Numbered from the stretch's first letter, positions 11,029 through 20,544 are shown. The stretch: DNA of 64,000 nt from Nocardioides ungokensis (GCF_013466985.1 NZ_CP059164.1:2737001-2801000); one strand, 5' to 3'. The notes: a model not told the origin generated them from the letters alone. Translations and numbers: made by a program.

Positions 11029-11209
11029 TCCTCTTGCCCCGGCCACCTCACGCGGCACCCCCGTGGCCCGGCTGGGCAGACCGGCCGCGACACCCCTTCG
11101 GGGGATCGGGGGTCGCGGCCGGCTCGAGCACGCTCCCACAGCGAGCGCCTCGACTCATGGGCGAGACCTGCCAACGCCGCAGCCCTCCGACTGTCAATGA
11201 TGTGGTCGT

Positions 11210-11225
11210 TAGAACACCTGTTCGA
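11210..11225 (+). promoter_or_regulatory. LexA (SOS) box upstream of small gene at 11228
   Basis: TAGAACACCTGTTCGA matches the actinobacterial LexA palindrome TCGAAC-N4-GTTCGA at 11 of 12 defined positions. It ends two bases before the first possible start codon of the downstream gene, a position where bound LexA would block the promoter. The recA box at 55352 is the only other such site noticed. Confidence 0.75.
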
Positions 11226-11227
11226 TC

Positions 11228-11527
11228 ATGGGGCATCATGGTCACATGGCCGGCGGGATGAACAAGCGAGGCAGCTACGGCTCCATGGCCGACCGCGTCG
11301 CCCGCAGCCACGAGCCCGCGCCTGATCCGCCTCGCGCCACCCCCGAGCCGCTGCCCCTCAAGCACTGCTGGGTCACCACCACCGCCGGCCGCCATCCGGG
11401 TCTCCTCCTCGAGTGGCGCAACGTCGCCGGCGCCTGGGAGGGCCGAGTGGTCCACCCCGTGCCCGACCCCGACGGCTGGGTGCTCCTCGAGGAGTGGCTC
11501 CCCGCCGGCCTGCTCGATCCCACGTGA
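11228..11527 (+). CDS. small conserved-looking protein under probable SOS control
   Basis: Up to 99 residues; ATG codons at 11228, 11246 and 11258 are all in frame and none has a strong Shine-Dalgarno, so the start is open (a near-leaderless transcript would use 11228). Sequence from residue 11: NKRGSYGSMADRVARSHEP, a Pro-rich linker, then a compact domain with HCWVTT, PGLLLEWR, WEGRVVHPV and WVLLEEWLPAGLL. The Trp-rich C-terminal half looks like a folded domain. I do not know its function. The LexA box directly upstream ties it to the DNA-damage response; similar small proteins occur in the ImuB/DnaE2 mutasome setting in some actinobacteria (from memory, unverified). No mutasome gene is present here. 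Confidence 0.75.
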   Translation: MGHHGHMAGGMNKRGSYGSMADRVARSHEPAPDPPRATPEPLPLKHCWVTTTAGRHPGLLLEWRNVAGAWEGRVVHPVPDPDGWVLLEEWLPAGLLDPT

Positions 11528-11555
11528 GGGGACGACGGCACCAGCACGGCGACCG

Positions 11556-12065
11556 CTACGACGATTCGTCCGCGAGGTCCTCGTTGGTGCGTCCGCTCAG
11601 CACCGACCCTGTCTCCGTCGAGGTGAGCTCGTGACGTCGGTCGGCAGCGTCGTCGTCGACCTTGACCAGGATCCAGTTCTTCTCGTCACCGCCCATGCTG
11701 GTGCGGGTCAGTGCGAATGCCCCGGTCAGCCTGTGCCCGCTCAGCACGACCTTGACGTGGCCGGCCTCGAGGGCTGCCGCCATGTCGATCGGCCGTCCGT
11801 CCTTCTCCGTGACGTTCTCGTAGGTGCCGGTGTCCCAGACGATCACCGTGCCCTCACCGATGCGGCCCTCGAAGTGCGCGTGATCGAGCGCATGATCCTC
11901 GACCCGTACAGCCAGTCGCTTGTCGCGCGGGTCCAGCGACGGCCCCTTCGGCACGGCCCACGAGACCAGGGCCCCCTCGACCTCGAGACGGACGTCGAAG
12001 TGGAGCCTCGACGCGTCGTGCCGCTGGACGACGAAGACCGGCGCCTCGCCACTCGCAGGGCTCAT
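11556..12065 (-). CDS. stand-alone LigD-type 3'-phosphoesterase (PE domain) protein
   Basis: 169 residues forming one domain. FVVQRHDASRLHFDVRLE is the diagnostic PE motif (metal-binding His and Asp, catalytic Arg), followed by VSWAVPKGPSLDP, RLAVRVEDHALDHAHFEG, GTVIVWDTGTY and NWILVKVDDD. In LigD this domain removes 3'-phosphates and ribonucleotides from DNA ends during non-homologous end joining. Here it is free of ligase and polymerase domains, as in many actinobacteria that keep separate NHEJ parts. Ku and ligase genes are not in the window. The next gene on the same strand, upstream, is an exported nuclease, 10 bp away, but a functional link is doubtful. Confidence 0.88.
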   Translation of the reverse strand: MSPASGEAPVFVVQRHDASRLHFDVRLEVEGALVSWAVPKGPSLDPRDKRLAVRVEDHALDHAHFEGRIGEGTVIVWDTGTYENVTEKDGRPIDMAAALEAGHVKVVLSGHRLTGAFALTRTSMGGDEKNWILVKVDDDAADRRHELTSTETGSVLSGRTNEDLADESS

Positions 12066-12074
12066 GACGGGTCG

Positions 12075-13070
12075 CTACTCGCAGGCGACGCCGTCGCCGT
12101 CGCCGTCCAGGTGCGGCCCGTAGCCGGGGTCGCCCCGGTGCAGCGGGGCGGCGCCGGCGGCCCGGGCCGCGTCGCAGTTCTCGTAGTACACCGAGCCGCC
12201 CGTGCCGCCTCCGGCCGCAGGGCTGCTGGGGGTCGAGGGCGCGGACGGAGCGGTCACGTTGACCGGCACCAGGACCGGCGCTCCGGAGTCCGTCAGCACC
12301 CGCTGGTCCGGGCAGGAGCCCAGGACCCGCTCCATCGCGGACTTCTCCGGCGGCGTCACCCACAGGTCGTACTTCGTCTTCACCGTGATCTGCCGGGCCA
12401 CGTAGGCACACCGGTAGGCCTTGTTCGACGGCAACCAGGTCGCGGCGTCCGCGTCCCCCTTCTGCCGGTTCGCCGAGGCGTCCACCGGGAGCAGGTTCAA
12501 CGGGTCGTTCGCGATCGCGGCCCGCTTCCGGATCGGCCAGCGGAAGGCGCCGGTGGCCCATGCGTTGCCGAGCGCGACGACGTGGTCGATGTCGACCAGC
12601 GCGCCGTCGCCGTAGACGAAGTGGATGGCGGACGCGGTGTACGGATCGGCCAGGTCGCCGTTCACGACCACGCAGTCATGGGTCCCCGGCTCGAACACCA
12701 GGTGGGTCAGGTCGCGGGCGAGCATGTCGTTGCGGGTGTCGCACCCGTTCCGGTCAGCGTCCAGCCACGCCGGTCCGAACTGGTCGCGGTCGTAGCCGGT
12801 CATCGGGGCCCGCCCCTTCACGGGCAGCTCCTCAAGCGCGGCCAGCGCCGTGCCCTCGCCCGAGGGGACGGCCGGCGGCGTCGAGTGGTGCCGTGCGCCC
12901 TGGTGACGGTGCGCCTCGTGAGGGTGCCCCGTCGACGCCCGGGAGTGCGCACGACGCGGTGCGCCGCCGGTTGTGCTGTCCGCGGGCACGCAGGCACCCA
13001 GCGTCGTCGTCAGCCCGACCGCCAGCGCCGCACCAGCCAGACGGCGCAGCAGGTCCCCCCGTCTCGCCAT
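12075..13070 (-). CDS. lipoprotein with DUF1524 HNH nuclease and Excalibur domains
   Basis: 331 residues. An Arg-rich N-terminus and hydrophobic stretch end in a lipobox (TLGAC, Cys about residue 27), so the protein is likely a secreted lipoprotein. Residues about 95-245 are a DUF1524/GmrSD-type HNH domain: MTGYDRDQFGPAW, DADRNGCDTRNDML, VDIDHVVALGNAW (catalytic His), NDPLNLLPVDASANRQKG and a final Cys. A Ser/Pro linker leads to a C-terminal Excalibur calcium-binding motif (YYENCDAARAAG to DGDGDGVACE). Such proteins are probably extracellular DNases; nucleic acid substrate is inferred. ATG 13070 gives a complete signal sequence. Confidence 0.88.
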   Translation of the reverse strand: MARRGDLLRRLAGAALAVGLTTTLGACVPADSTTGGAPRRAHSRASTGHPHEAHRHQGARHHSTPPAVPSGEGTALAALEELPVKGRAPMTGYDRDQFGPAWLDADRNGCDTRNDMLARDLTHLVFEPGTHDCVVVNGDLADPYTASAIHFVYGDGALVDIDHVVALGNAWATGAFRWPIRKRAAIANDPLNLLPVDASANRQKGDADAATWLPSNKAYRCAYVARQITVKTKYDLWVTPPEKSAMERVLGSCPDQRVLTDSGAPVLVPVNVTAPSAPSTPSSPAAGGGTGGSVYYENCDAARAAGAAPLHRGDPGYGPHLDGDGDGVACE

Positions 13071-13153
13071 GGGACGTATCGTGCCTCCCCCGGCCCTCGA
13101 CGCGCTGGAGGACTGGCCGATTCACCCACCGGACGTGTCGGCCACCACAGCGG

Positions 13154-14677
13154 TCAGACTCCCTGGACCGCCTCGATCCGCGACGCCTCGATCGCGGCGG
13201 TGAACTCCAGGTAGTCGCGCTCGTTCTGCTCGGCGTAGCGACGGGAGAAGTCCGTGATAGCACTGTCGAAGGTGTCGTCCGTCCCCAGGTACGCCGCGAT
13301 CGCGACCGGGTCACCGGACCGGGCGTGCGCCCGGGCCAGCGTCCATCCGCAGGTGCGCCCGTAGTACGTCATCGCCGCGACGGGCATCTGCTCCACCACG
13401 GCTGACCCCTTCATGTCCCGCAGCTGACGCCAGTAGAAGAAGCGGCCGTCCTCGTAGCCCTTGCTCCACCCCAGGAAGATGTCGCTGGTGGCCTGCATCA
13501 GGCGCTGGCCCTGGACGACCCGTTCCCCGGCCTGACGGAAGCGGCTCTTGCGCCCGGGTCCTTCGAGGACGGACGACGTCGCCTCCTTGATCTGGAGGAA
13601 CAGGGGGTCGGTCTCGTCCGCGCCCTGCAGGAGGGCGATGAAGGCACGGGTCCCGACGCTCCCCACGCCGACCACCTTGCGGGCCCAGTCCACGACCTCG
13701 AAGTGCTCGAGGAGGTGCCGGCGGTCCAGGGGGAGGGTGTCCCGGTACTCGCGGAACTGTTTGAAGATGATCTCCTCCATCAGCTCGGGGGCGATCCCGT
13801 AGGTGGCCTCCAGGTCGCGCGCGGGCACGATGACCGGCGGGACGCTGACGATCCGGTGGGTGCCACCGACGACCTCGGTGAGCTTGGCCAGGGCCTGCAG
13901 GCTGTCGCGGCTGCGGGCCTTCGCGGCATTCTTCTCGAAGCGCTTCTCGATCTTCTTCGCCTCCTTCGCGGTCAGCTCGCCCTTCTCCTCGCCCTTCTCC
14001 TTGCCCTTCCCCTTGCCCTTGGCCTTTTTCTTGGCCTTTTCCTTGTCCTTGACCGCCGCAGTGGCCTGCATCACGCCTTGCCGCAGCTCGTCCTCGGAGA
14101 GGTGGGCGTACCAGATGTCGAGCGTGCGCATGGCGGCGAACTCGGCCATCGACTCTCGGTAGGAGGTGACACACGCCTTCGTGATCTCGAACGCCTGGGC
14201 CGGGGTGAACCCGTTGTTGGACGCGGCCACCGTGAGGCTCGCGGCCAGCCGCTTCACGTCGTACTCGAAGGGGCCGGGGAGGGTCTCGTCGAAGTCGTTG
14301 ATGTCGAAGACCAGGCTCCGCTCGGGAGAGCCGTAGACCCCGAAGTTCGACAGGTGCGCGTCACCGCACAGCTGGACCTCGAGCCCCGAGGTGGGGGTGC
14401 TCGCGAGGTCGACCGCCATGATCTTCGCGGCGCCTCGGTAGAAGGTGAACGGCGACGCCATCATGCGGCCGTGTCGCACCGGCACGAGATCCTGGTCCCT
14501 CCGGGCGTTCTGCTCCTCGATCAGCGCCACCGGGTCCGGCCGGTCGGGGGCCGGCGACCAGCCGGCATGGCTCGCCGGCAGGGCCCGGGCGCGTGCCCCG
14601 ACGCCCCGCGCTGCCCGCTCCTCCCGGCCGGGGTGCTCGACCTTGTCCCTGCGGGCCTGATGCTCCACCTTGGCCAC
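13154..14677 (-). CDS. DUF2252 family protein with Lys-rich insertion
   Basis: 507 residues. MMASPFTFYRGAA, CGDAHLSNFG and FDINDFDETLPGPFEYDVKRL are the DUF2252 hallmarks; they resemble a kinase-like phosphotransferase core (GDxHxxN, D.NDFD). Biochemical role unknown. Around residues 205-255 sits a highly charged insertion rich in Lys, Gly and Glu (KEKAKKKAKGKGKGKEKGEE and onward), probably a disordered or helical spacer. The same low-complexity run makes deceptive open frames on the other strand. The start at 14677 lacks a distinctive ribosome site, and the family core begins near residue 60, so a later start is possible. Downstream of it lies a divergent DksA-like gene. Confidence 0.87.
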   Translation of the reverse strand: MAKVEHQARRDKVEHPGREERAARGVGARARALPASHAGWSPAPDRPDPVALIEEQNARRDQDLVPVRHGRMMASPFTFYRGAAKIMAVDLASTPTSGLEVQLCGDAHLSNFGVYGSPERSLVFDINDFDETLPGPFEYDVKRLAASLTVAASNNGFTPAQAFEITKACVTSYRESMAEFAAMRTLDIWYAHLSEDELRQGVMQATAAVKDKEKAKKKAKGKGKGKEKGEEKGELTAKEAKKIEKRFEKNAAKARSRDSLQALAKLTEVVGGTHRIVSVPPVIVPARDLEATYGIAPELMEEIIFKQFREYRDTLPLDRRHLLEHFEVVDWARKVVGVGSVGTRAFIALLQGADETDPLFLQIKEATSSVLEGPGRKSRFRQAGERVVQGQRLMQATSDIFLGWSKGYEDGRFFYWRQLRDMKGSAVVEQMPVAAMTYYGRTCGWTLARAHARSGDPVAIAAYLGTDDTFDSAITDFSRRYAEQNERDYLEFTAAIEASRIEAVQGV

Positions 14678-14825
14678 GATGCTCCACTCCCTCTCGGTGC
14701 GACGCCGAAGGATCCAGAGTCCCCCGATGCCGCGACCTCCGCATCACCCCGGCGGGACGATCACGGCTACCGTGGGACGCCACGGCATCTCTCGGACCGG
14801 ACACGCACCAGGAGGCGGATCGAGA

Positions 14826-15164
14826 ATGGACGCAGACCGAGCTCGCGAGCTGTTGGCGGCCGAGCGCGACGCGGTGGTCCGGATGCTGACCGAGCTCGAC
14901 TCGGCAGCCCGGGACGATCGTGCCGCCGAGACCGACATCGGGGACCAGGTCGACGCCGCCGACCCGATCGTGGCCGAGGGCGTGGACGACGCCGTCGCGG
15001 CGGGCCTGCGTACCCGTCTCGCCGCCGTCGAGCGGGCCGAGAAGCGGCTGGCGGAGGGCACCTACGGACTGTCGATCCGCAGCGGCGTGCCCATCCCCGA
15101 CGAGCGACTCGAGGCGATGCCGACGGCCGAGCTCACCGTCGAGGAGGCCTCCACCCGTCCCTGA
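14826..15164 (+). CDS. DksA/TraR-family protein lacking the zinc-finger cysteines
   Basis: 112 residues. MDADRARELLAAERDAVVRML and the helix to about residue 75 form a coiled coil; GTYGLSIRSGVPIPDERLEAMPTA matches the DksA/TraR C-terminal segment GxYGxCxxCGxPIPxERLEA.P in spacing, but both first-pair cysteines are replaced (Leu-Ser, Arg-Ser) and the second pair is missing (ELTVEE). It therefore cannot bind zinc in the usual way. Family members modulate RNA polymerase through the secondary channel; whether this one still does is unknown. ATG 14826 follows GGAGG with 9-base spacing. The longer reading frame upstream is not needed. Confidence 0.8.
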   Translation: MDADRARELLAAERDAVVRMLTELDSAARDDRAAETDIGDQVDAADPIVAEGVDDAVAAGLRTRLAAVERAEKRLAEGTYGLSIRSGVPIPDERLEAMPTAELTVEEASTRP

Positions 15165-15274
15165 GCGGCCGTGGACCGCGCGCCGGGTGCCCCGGAGCAC
15201 GGGGCTGTCCGGGGACGCAGAGATCACCCCTGACGGCTGATGTCGTCCCCTGCGCCCGGTGCGAGTCTCCGGGC

Positions 15275-17163
15275 ATGCCACCTACTCCCGACTCCCCCGC
15301 ATCCCCGGTGATGACGCAGCCTCCGACGCCGGGGATGCCGTTCACCGACACCCGCGACTTCGAGGACGCCTCAGCGGCCTGGTCGCGAGGCTGGACCCGT
15401 GCGTGGTCCACGCCGCGGACGGCCGGGTCGTGTGGGACAACGACTCCTACGACTTCCTCGGTGCGGACGTGCCGGAAACCGCCCACCCGAGCCTGTGGCG
15501 GCAGTCGCGGCTGGTGTCCATGCAGGGCCTCTTCGAGGTCCGGCAGGGGATCTACCAGGTGCGTGGTCTCGACCTCTCCAACATCACCTTCGTCGAGGGC
15601 GAGGCCGGGGTCATCGTGATCGACCCGCTCATCTCGACCGAGACGGCGGCTGCGGCGCTCGCCCTCTACCGCGAGCACCGCGGTGACCGACGGGTCACCG
15701 CGGTGATCTACACCCACTCCCACATCGACCACTTCGGCGGGGTCAAGGGGGTCATCACCCAGGAGGAGGTCGACTCGGGCGCGGTCCCGGTCGTGGCCCC
15801 GGCCGGCTTCGTCGAGCACGCGGTGGCCGAGAACGTCTACGCCGGCACCGCGATGAGCAGGCGAGCGGGCTACATGTACGGCGCCACACTCGAGCGGGGA
15901 CCCGCGGGACAGGTGGGTGCCGGCCTGGGGCAGACGACGTCCACCGGCTCGGTGACGCTGATCGAGCCCACGCTCGAGATCACCACGACCGGGCAGGAGG
16001 AGGTGCTCGACGGCGTCCGGATCGTCTTCCAGATGGCGCCAGGCTCCGAGGCACCGGCCGAGATGCACTTCTACTTCCCGGACCTCCGGGCACTGTGCCT
16101 GGCCGAGAACGCGACGCACACCCTGCACAACCTCCTGACACTGCGGGGCGCGCTGGTGCGGGACCCCCGGGCGTGGGCCGGCTACCTCACCGAGGTGATC
16201 GACCTCTTCGGCGACGAGGCCGAGGTCGCCTTCGCCTCCCACCACTGGCCGACCTGGGGCACGGACCGGATCGTCGAGTTCCTCTCGCTCCAGCGCGACC
16301 TCTACGCCTACCTGCACGACCAGACCCTGCGGATGCTGAACAAGGGCCTGGTCGGCTCCGAGATCGCCGAGCAGATGGAGCTGCCGCCCGCGTTGGAGGC
16401 CGCCTGGCACACCCACGGGTACTACGGGTCGGTCAGCCACAACGTGAAGGCCATCTACCAGCGCTACATGGGCTGGTACGACGGCAACCCGGCACACCTG
16501 TGGCAGCACCCACCCGTCGAGGCAGCCGTCCGCTACGTGGGGTTCATGGGCGGCGCCGACGCCGTCGTGGCCAAGGCCAGGGCGTCGTACGACGCCGGCG
16601 ACCTGCGCTGGGTGGCGGAGGTCCTCAGCCACGTCGTGTTCGCCGAGCCTGCCCACGCGGAGGCGAGAGCCCTCCTCGCCGACACCTTCGAACAGCTCGG
16701 CTTCGGCTCCGAGAACGGCACCTGGCGCAGCGTCTACCTCTCCGGAGCCACTGAGCTGCGGCACGGGAGCTTCGGCACGCCCGCCGGGACCGGGTCCGAG
16801 GACATGATGGCCGCGCTGACCCCCGAGATGTTCTTCGATGCCCTCGCGATCCGGGTCGACGGCCCCCGCGCGTGGGACGAGCGACTGACCATCGACGTCA
16901 GGATCACCGACACCGGGGCGTACCACCGCCTGCTGCTCGCCAACGGCGTCCTCACCTACAGCCCGAAGGAGCGGCCCGAACCCGCCGACGCCACGATCAG
17001 GCTCCCGCGTCGGGCGCTGGCCCTGCTCGCCTCCGGGACGGCCGATCCCGGGGCGCTGGCCGCGGCCGGCGTCGAGATCACGGGCGACGCCTCAGTGCTG
17101 GCTCGACTCCTGGCCCTGCTCGAGGAGCCCGACCCCGACTTCGCGATCGTCACTCCTTCATGA
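15275..17163 (+). CDS. SdsA/BDS1-type alkyl sulfatase (one frameshift)
   Basis: About 630 residues. The metallo-beta-lactamase core has THSHIDHFGGVKG (zinc ligands), then ENVYAGTAMSRRAGYMYG, EAPAEMHFYFP and CLAENATHTLHNLLTLRGA, the order found in class III alkyl sulfatases. An all-helical dimerisation domain (GWYDGNPAHLW, GGAD) and an SCP2-like C-terminal domain follow. The enzyme hydrolyses primary alkyl sulfate esters such as SDS to alcohol and sulfate. The start MPPTPDSPASP at 15275 runs to DTRDFEDAS, where a base is missing near 15380 and LVARLDPCVV continues in another frame. No signal peptide is visible, so it is probably cytoplasmic. It could supply sulfate to assimilation. Confidence 0.92.
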
Positions 17164-17225
17164 GCTCGGGCGGTGTGACCACGACGGTGAGGATGCCCCT
17201 TCCCGTGTCCCGTTAGGTTGAGCCC

Positions 17226-19226
17226 ATGGCCCAGGGGCGCGCCGCGACCTCCACGGCGATGCGGTGCGACCGGCTCCTGGACGCCGTGGTGGCGCTGCTC
17301 GCCACCTGGACGCTCGTCTACCACGCGTGCCTGTTCCTGCGGCTGGACGTCGCCTGGGCCCTCGGGCTCGAGGTCGTCGCGCTGGCCGCCTGCGCGCTGC
17401 TGACCCGGTGGCTCGCGGAGCCGGGGACCCGGGAGCACGTCGCTCCCGCGACCCGGCCGCCGCGGGCTGCGCGGGGACGTGCGGTCCGCCTGCCGACGGT
17501 GACCGCCACCGCCGCGGCGGTGGCGGCGCTGTCGATGGCCGTCAGCGCGCCGTGGCTGCTGGTGTGGGTGCCGTGGCTGGTGGCTGCCGGCGCGGGCGCC
17601 TGGTGGGCCTTCCGGACCCTCACCGCCGCGAGCGGCCCGGACGTCGACGACGGGCTCGTCGAGGGTCGGGGCGAGGTCGCCGTCGTGCTGGGGTGGGCCG
17701 TCGCGCTCGCGGCCCTGGCCACGTTCACCCTGCGGCCCAACCCCGACGACCTGTACTACGTGAACCTCTCGCAGTGGGTCGCCGAGCACGGGACGTTCCC
17801 GCTGCGGGACACGATCTTCGCCGACCTCACCTACCCGATGTCGAACTGGCCGCCGGTCGCGTCGTACGACGGCCTGACGGGCGCGGTCGCGCACCTCGTG
17901 GGCACCCGGGCCGGCTCCGTCGAGTACCTCGTCGTGCCTCCGCTCGCCACCGCCCTGTCGGTGCTGGCGCTCTGGCGACTGCTGCGTGCGTGGCGCGTGC
18001 GCCAGGTCGCGCTCGTCCTCTCGGTCGCGCTGGTGTTCCTGCTCCTCGACGGCACGTCGTCCTACGGTCCCCCCGGCAACCTGTTCCTCACCCGCCTGTG
18101 GCAGGGCAAGGTCATCCTGCTCTGCCTGCTCGTCCCCGTCCTGCTGGTGCACGCGCTCCGGTTCGTCGAACGTCCGTCCCGCTCGACCGGGCTGCGCCTC
18201 GCGCTGGGCGGGGTGGCGTCGGTCGGCCTCTCGACGACGGCGATCTTCCTCACCCCGCTCATCGCGTTCGCCGGCGCGGCGCCACTCCTCCCCCGGTCCA
18301 GGGCCCGGGCCGCGGCCGGGTTCGCGCTGATGGCGGCGTACCCGATCGCGGCGGGAGTCGCGACGAAGGTGCTGGGCGGACGCTCGGCCGACGACTTCGG
18401 CGCCCGGCGCCAGTACCGCTTCGACCCCTCGTGGTTCGGCCACGAGGTCTTCCTGACCGGCCCGATCGCTGCCCTGGCCGTGTTCTCGGTCCTGGTGGGG
18501 TGCCTGCTGGTGCCGTCCGCCGCGGCACGGGTCACCACCGGCCTGCTCGTGCTCGCCACCGGCGTGGTGCTCGTCCCGGGGATGACGCGACTCTCCTACG
18601 ACGTGACGGGACTCGGCCCGACGCTGTGGCGGGTCTCGTGGGGGTGCACCGTGGCCGCCCTGGTGGGGCTCGCCGTGGCGCGCGGCGGCGCGTGGCTGCA
18701 TCGCCGCTACGCGCACACCTGGCTGCGGCACAGGTGGTCGTCCGGCGTCGCGGCAGCGGTCGCGCTGGCCGTGCTGGTGGCCTCCGGCTCCCCCATCTGG
18801 GCGGGCGACACCGGCAACCAGTGGCGAGCACCGTTCCACTGGGAGCGCACCCCCGGCAGCAGGTACGTCGCCGACCGGGTCATCGCGGACGTCGGCCCCG
18901 GAGGCCTCGTGCTGGCACCCGACTCGCTGGCGATCACGATCGCGGTGACGACCACGGACGTGAAGACGGTGGCTCCCCGCGACTACTACCTCCACTACCT
19001 GCGCGACATCCCCTCCTTCCACTACCGGGAGCGGCTGACGCTGGTCGACTTCGCCAACGAGGTCGGCCCCTGGCGGCAGCGGGAGGTCAGCCGCGCCCTG
19101 CGGGTGCTGCACGTGGACGTCGCCTGCCTCGCGACGCGCGACGTACGTCGGGTCCGGGCGCTGCAGCGGGCGGGGTTCACCCCGATGCTTGCCACGGACT
19201 ACTTCCGGTGTCTGCAAAATTTCTGA
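17226..19226 (+). CDS. polytopic membrane protein, GT-C glycosyltransferase-like
   Basis: 666 residues with roughly a dozen hydrophobic segments from residue 16 to 525 and a soluble C-terminal tail (about 530-666). The first large external loop contains NPDDLYYVNLSQWV and DTIFADLTYPMSNWPP; acidic motifs after the first helices are typical of GT-C transferases that use polyprenyl-phosphate sugars. I cannot name the family with certainty (DUF6077-like is possible). The tail has DYYLHYLRDIPSFHYRERL. ATG 17226 follows a purine-rich stretch. It precedes the sulfoquinovose synthase gene by 154 bp on the same strand, and a role in exporting or transferring a surface sugar is inferred from that. Confidence 0.72.
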   Translation: MAQGRAATSTAMRCDRLLDAVVALLATWTLVYHACLFLRLDVAWALGLEVVALAACALLTRWLAEPGTREHVAPATRPPRAARGRAVRLPTVTATAAAVAALSMAVSAPWLLVWVPWLVAAGAGAWWAFRTLTAASGPDVDDGLVEGRGEVAVVLGWAVALAALATFTLRPNPDDLYYVNLSQWVAEHGTFPLRDTIFADLTYPMSNWPPVASYDGLTGAVAHLVGTRAGSVEYLVVPPLATALSVLALWRLLRAWRVRQVALVLSVALVFLLLDGTSSYGPPGNLFLTRLWQGKVILLCLLVPVLLVHALRFVERPSRSTGLRLALGGVASVGLSTTAIFLTPLIAFAGAAPLLPRSRARAAAGFALMAAYPIAAGVATKVLGGRSADDFGARRQYRFDPSWFGHEVFLTGPIAALAVFSVLVGCLLVPSAAARVTTGLLVLATGVVLVPGMTRLSYDVTGLGPTLWRVSWGCTVAALVGLAVARGGAWLHRRYAHTWLRHRWSSGVAAAVALAVLVASGSPIWAGDTGNQWRAPFHWERTPGSRYVADRVIADVGPGGLVLAPDSLAITIAVTTTDVKTVAPRDYYLHYLRDIPSFHYRERLTLVDFANEVGPWRQREVSRALRVLHVDVACLATRDVRRVRALQRAGFTPMLATDYFRCLQNF

Positions 19227-19380
19227 CTGCCTGCAGGCTCGACGAGCGGCCGCCCGCTCGAGCGGGGTAGCGCCGTCGTCGGGCGCGGATATGCTCGCGG
19301 CAACCGCTTGACAACGTTCCCGACCTGGGGTGCTCCGTGCTCCGCAGCGCCGCATCCCCGTCGTCGAGGAAGGATCTCAG

Positions 19381-20544
19381 ATGCGAATCCTGGTGCTCGG
19401 GGGTGACGGCTACCTCGGCTGGCCCACCGCGATGTACTTGTCGGCGCACGGTCACGAGGTCGGCGTGCTCGACAGTGCGGTCCGCCGTCAGTACGACCAC
19501 GAGCTCGGGTCCGAGAGCCTGGTGCCGATCGAGTCCCTGCGGACCCGGGTGCAGGCCTGGCAGGAGGTCAGCGGCGAGCAGATCGCCGTCTTCCACGGCG
19601 ACCTGACCGACGCGGACTTCGCCTACGACGCGATCCGGGCCTTCGCCCCCGAGTCGATCGTGCACTTCGCCGAGCAGCGGGCCGCGCCGTACTCCATGAT
19701 CGACCGCAAGCACGCGGTCTACACGCAGACGAACAACATCGTCGGCACGCTCAACGTCATGTATGCGATCGGTGAGCTCGACCGGGACATCCACCTGGTC
19801 AAGCTCGGCACCATGGGCGAGTACGGCACGCCCAACATCGACATCGAGGAGGGCTGGCTCGAGGTCACCCACAACGGCCGCAGCGACCGGGTCCTCTATC
19901 CGAAGCGGCCGGGTAGCTTCTACCACCTCTCGAAGGTGCACGACAGCCACAACCTCGAGTTCGGCTGCCGCATCTGGGGGCTGCGCGTCACCGACCTCAA
20001 CCAGGGCATCGTCTACGGGCAGCAGACCGAGCAGACGGCGCTCGACCCGCGCCTGGCGACACGGCTCGACTACGACGCGGTGTTCGGCACGGTTCTCAAC
20101 CGGTTCGCCATCCAGGCCGTGCTCGGCCTGCCGCTGTCGGTGTACGGCGCCGGCACCCAGACCCGCGCCGTCCTGGACATCCGCGACACCGTCGAGTGCA
20201 TCCGTCTGGCCTGCGAGAACCCCGCCGAGCAGGGCGAGTTCCGGGTGTTCAACCAGGCGACCGAGAGCTTCTCCCTGCTGGAGATGGCCAAGGTGGTCGC
20301 GAACTCGTTCGACGGCCCGGTGGAGATCCAGCACATCGACAACCCTCGGGTGGAGATCGAGGACCACCACTACCGGTTCACGCACACCGCGCTGGAGTCG
20401 CTCGGCCTGGAGCCGCACCTGCTGTCGGAGACGCTCTTCCGGTCGATGTTCCCGATCATCGCCCAGCACCGCGACCGCGTGGACCTCGACCTGCTCGAGC
20501 CGACGGTCCGATGGCGCGAGTCGCTGCGGAGCCGGACCTCGTGA
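19381..20544 (+). CDS. sqdB: UDP-sulfoquinovose synthase (SQD1/SqdB family)
   Basis: 387 residues, an extended short-chain dehydrogenase. GGDGYLGWP (residues 7-15) binds NAD. TMGEYGTPNIDIEEG (from 144) and PGSFYHLSKVHDSHN with Y181xxxK185 match the SQD1 active site almost residue for residue (Thr, Glu, Tyr, Lys). YGQQTEQT and TRAVLDIRDTVECI complete the signature. The family converts UDP-glucose and sulfite to UDP-sulfoquinovose, the donor for sulfolipid or sulfosugar glycans. ATG 19381 has GAGGAAGG upstream. Its stop overlaps the GTG of the next epimerase (GTGA), so the two are translationally coupled. Sulfite could come from the CysH pathway at 48.3 kb. Confidence 0.92.
   Translation: MRILVLGGDGYLGWPTAMYLSAHGHEVGVLDSAVRRQYDHELGSESLVPIESLRTRVQAWQEVSGEQIAVFHGDLTDADFAYDAIRAFAPESIVHFAEQRAAPYSMIDRKHAVYTQTNNIVGTLNVMYAIGELDRDIHLVKLGTMGEYGTPNIDIEEGWLEVTHNGRSDRVLYPKRPGSFYHLSKVHDSHNLEFGCRIWGLRVTDLNQGIVYGQQTEQTALDPRLATRLDYDAVFGTVLNRFAIQAVLGLPLSVYGAGTQTRAVLDIRDTVECIRLACENPAEQGEFRVFNQATESFSLLEMAKVVANSFDGPVEIQHIDNPRVEIEDHHYRFTHTALESLGLEPHLLSETLFRSMFPIIAQHRDRVDLDLLEPTVRWRESLRSRTS

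Noticed and set aside
19308..19340. Promoter from TTGACA at 19308 for the sulfoquinovose synthase gene
   Set aside because: No acceptable -10 at 16-18 bases; only half a promoter.
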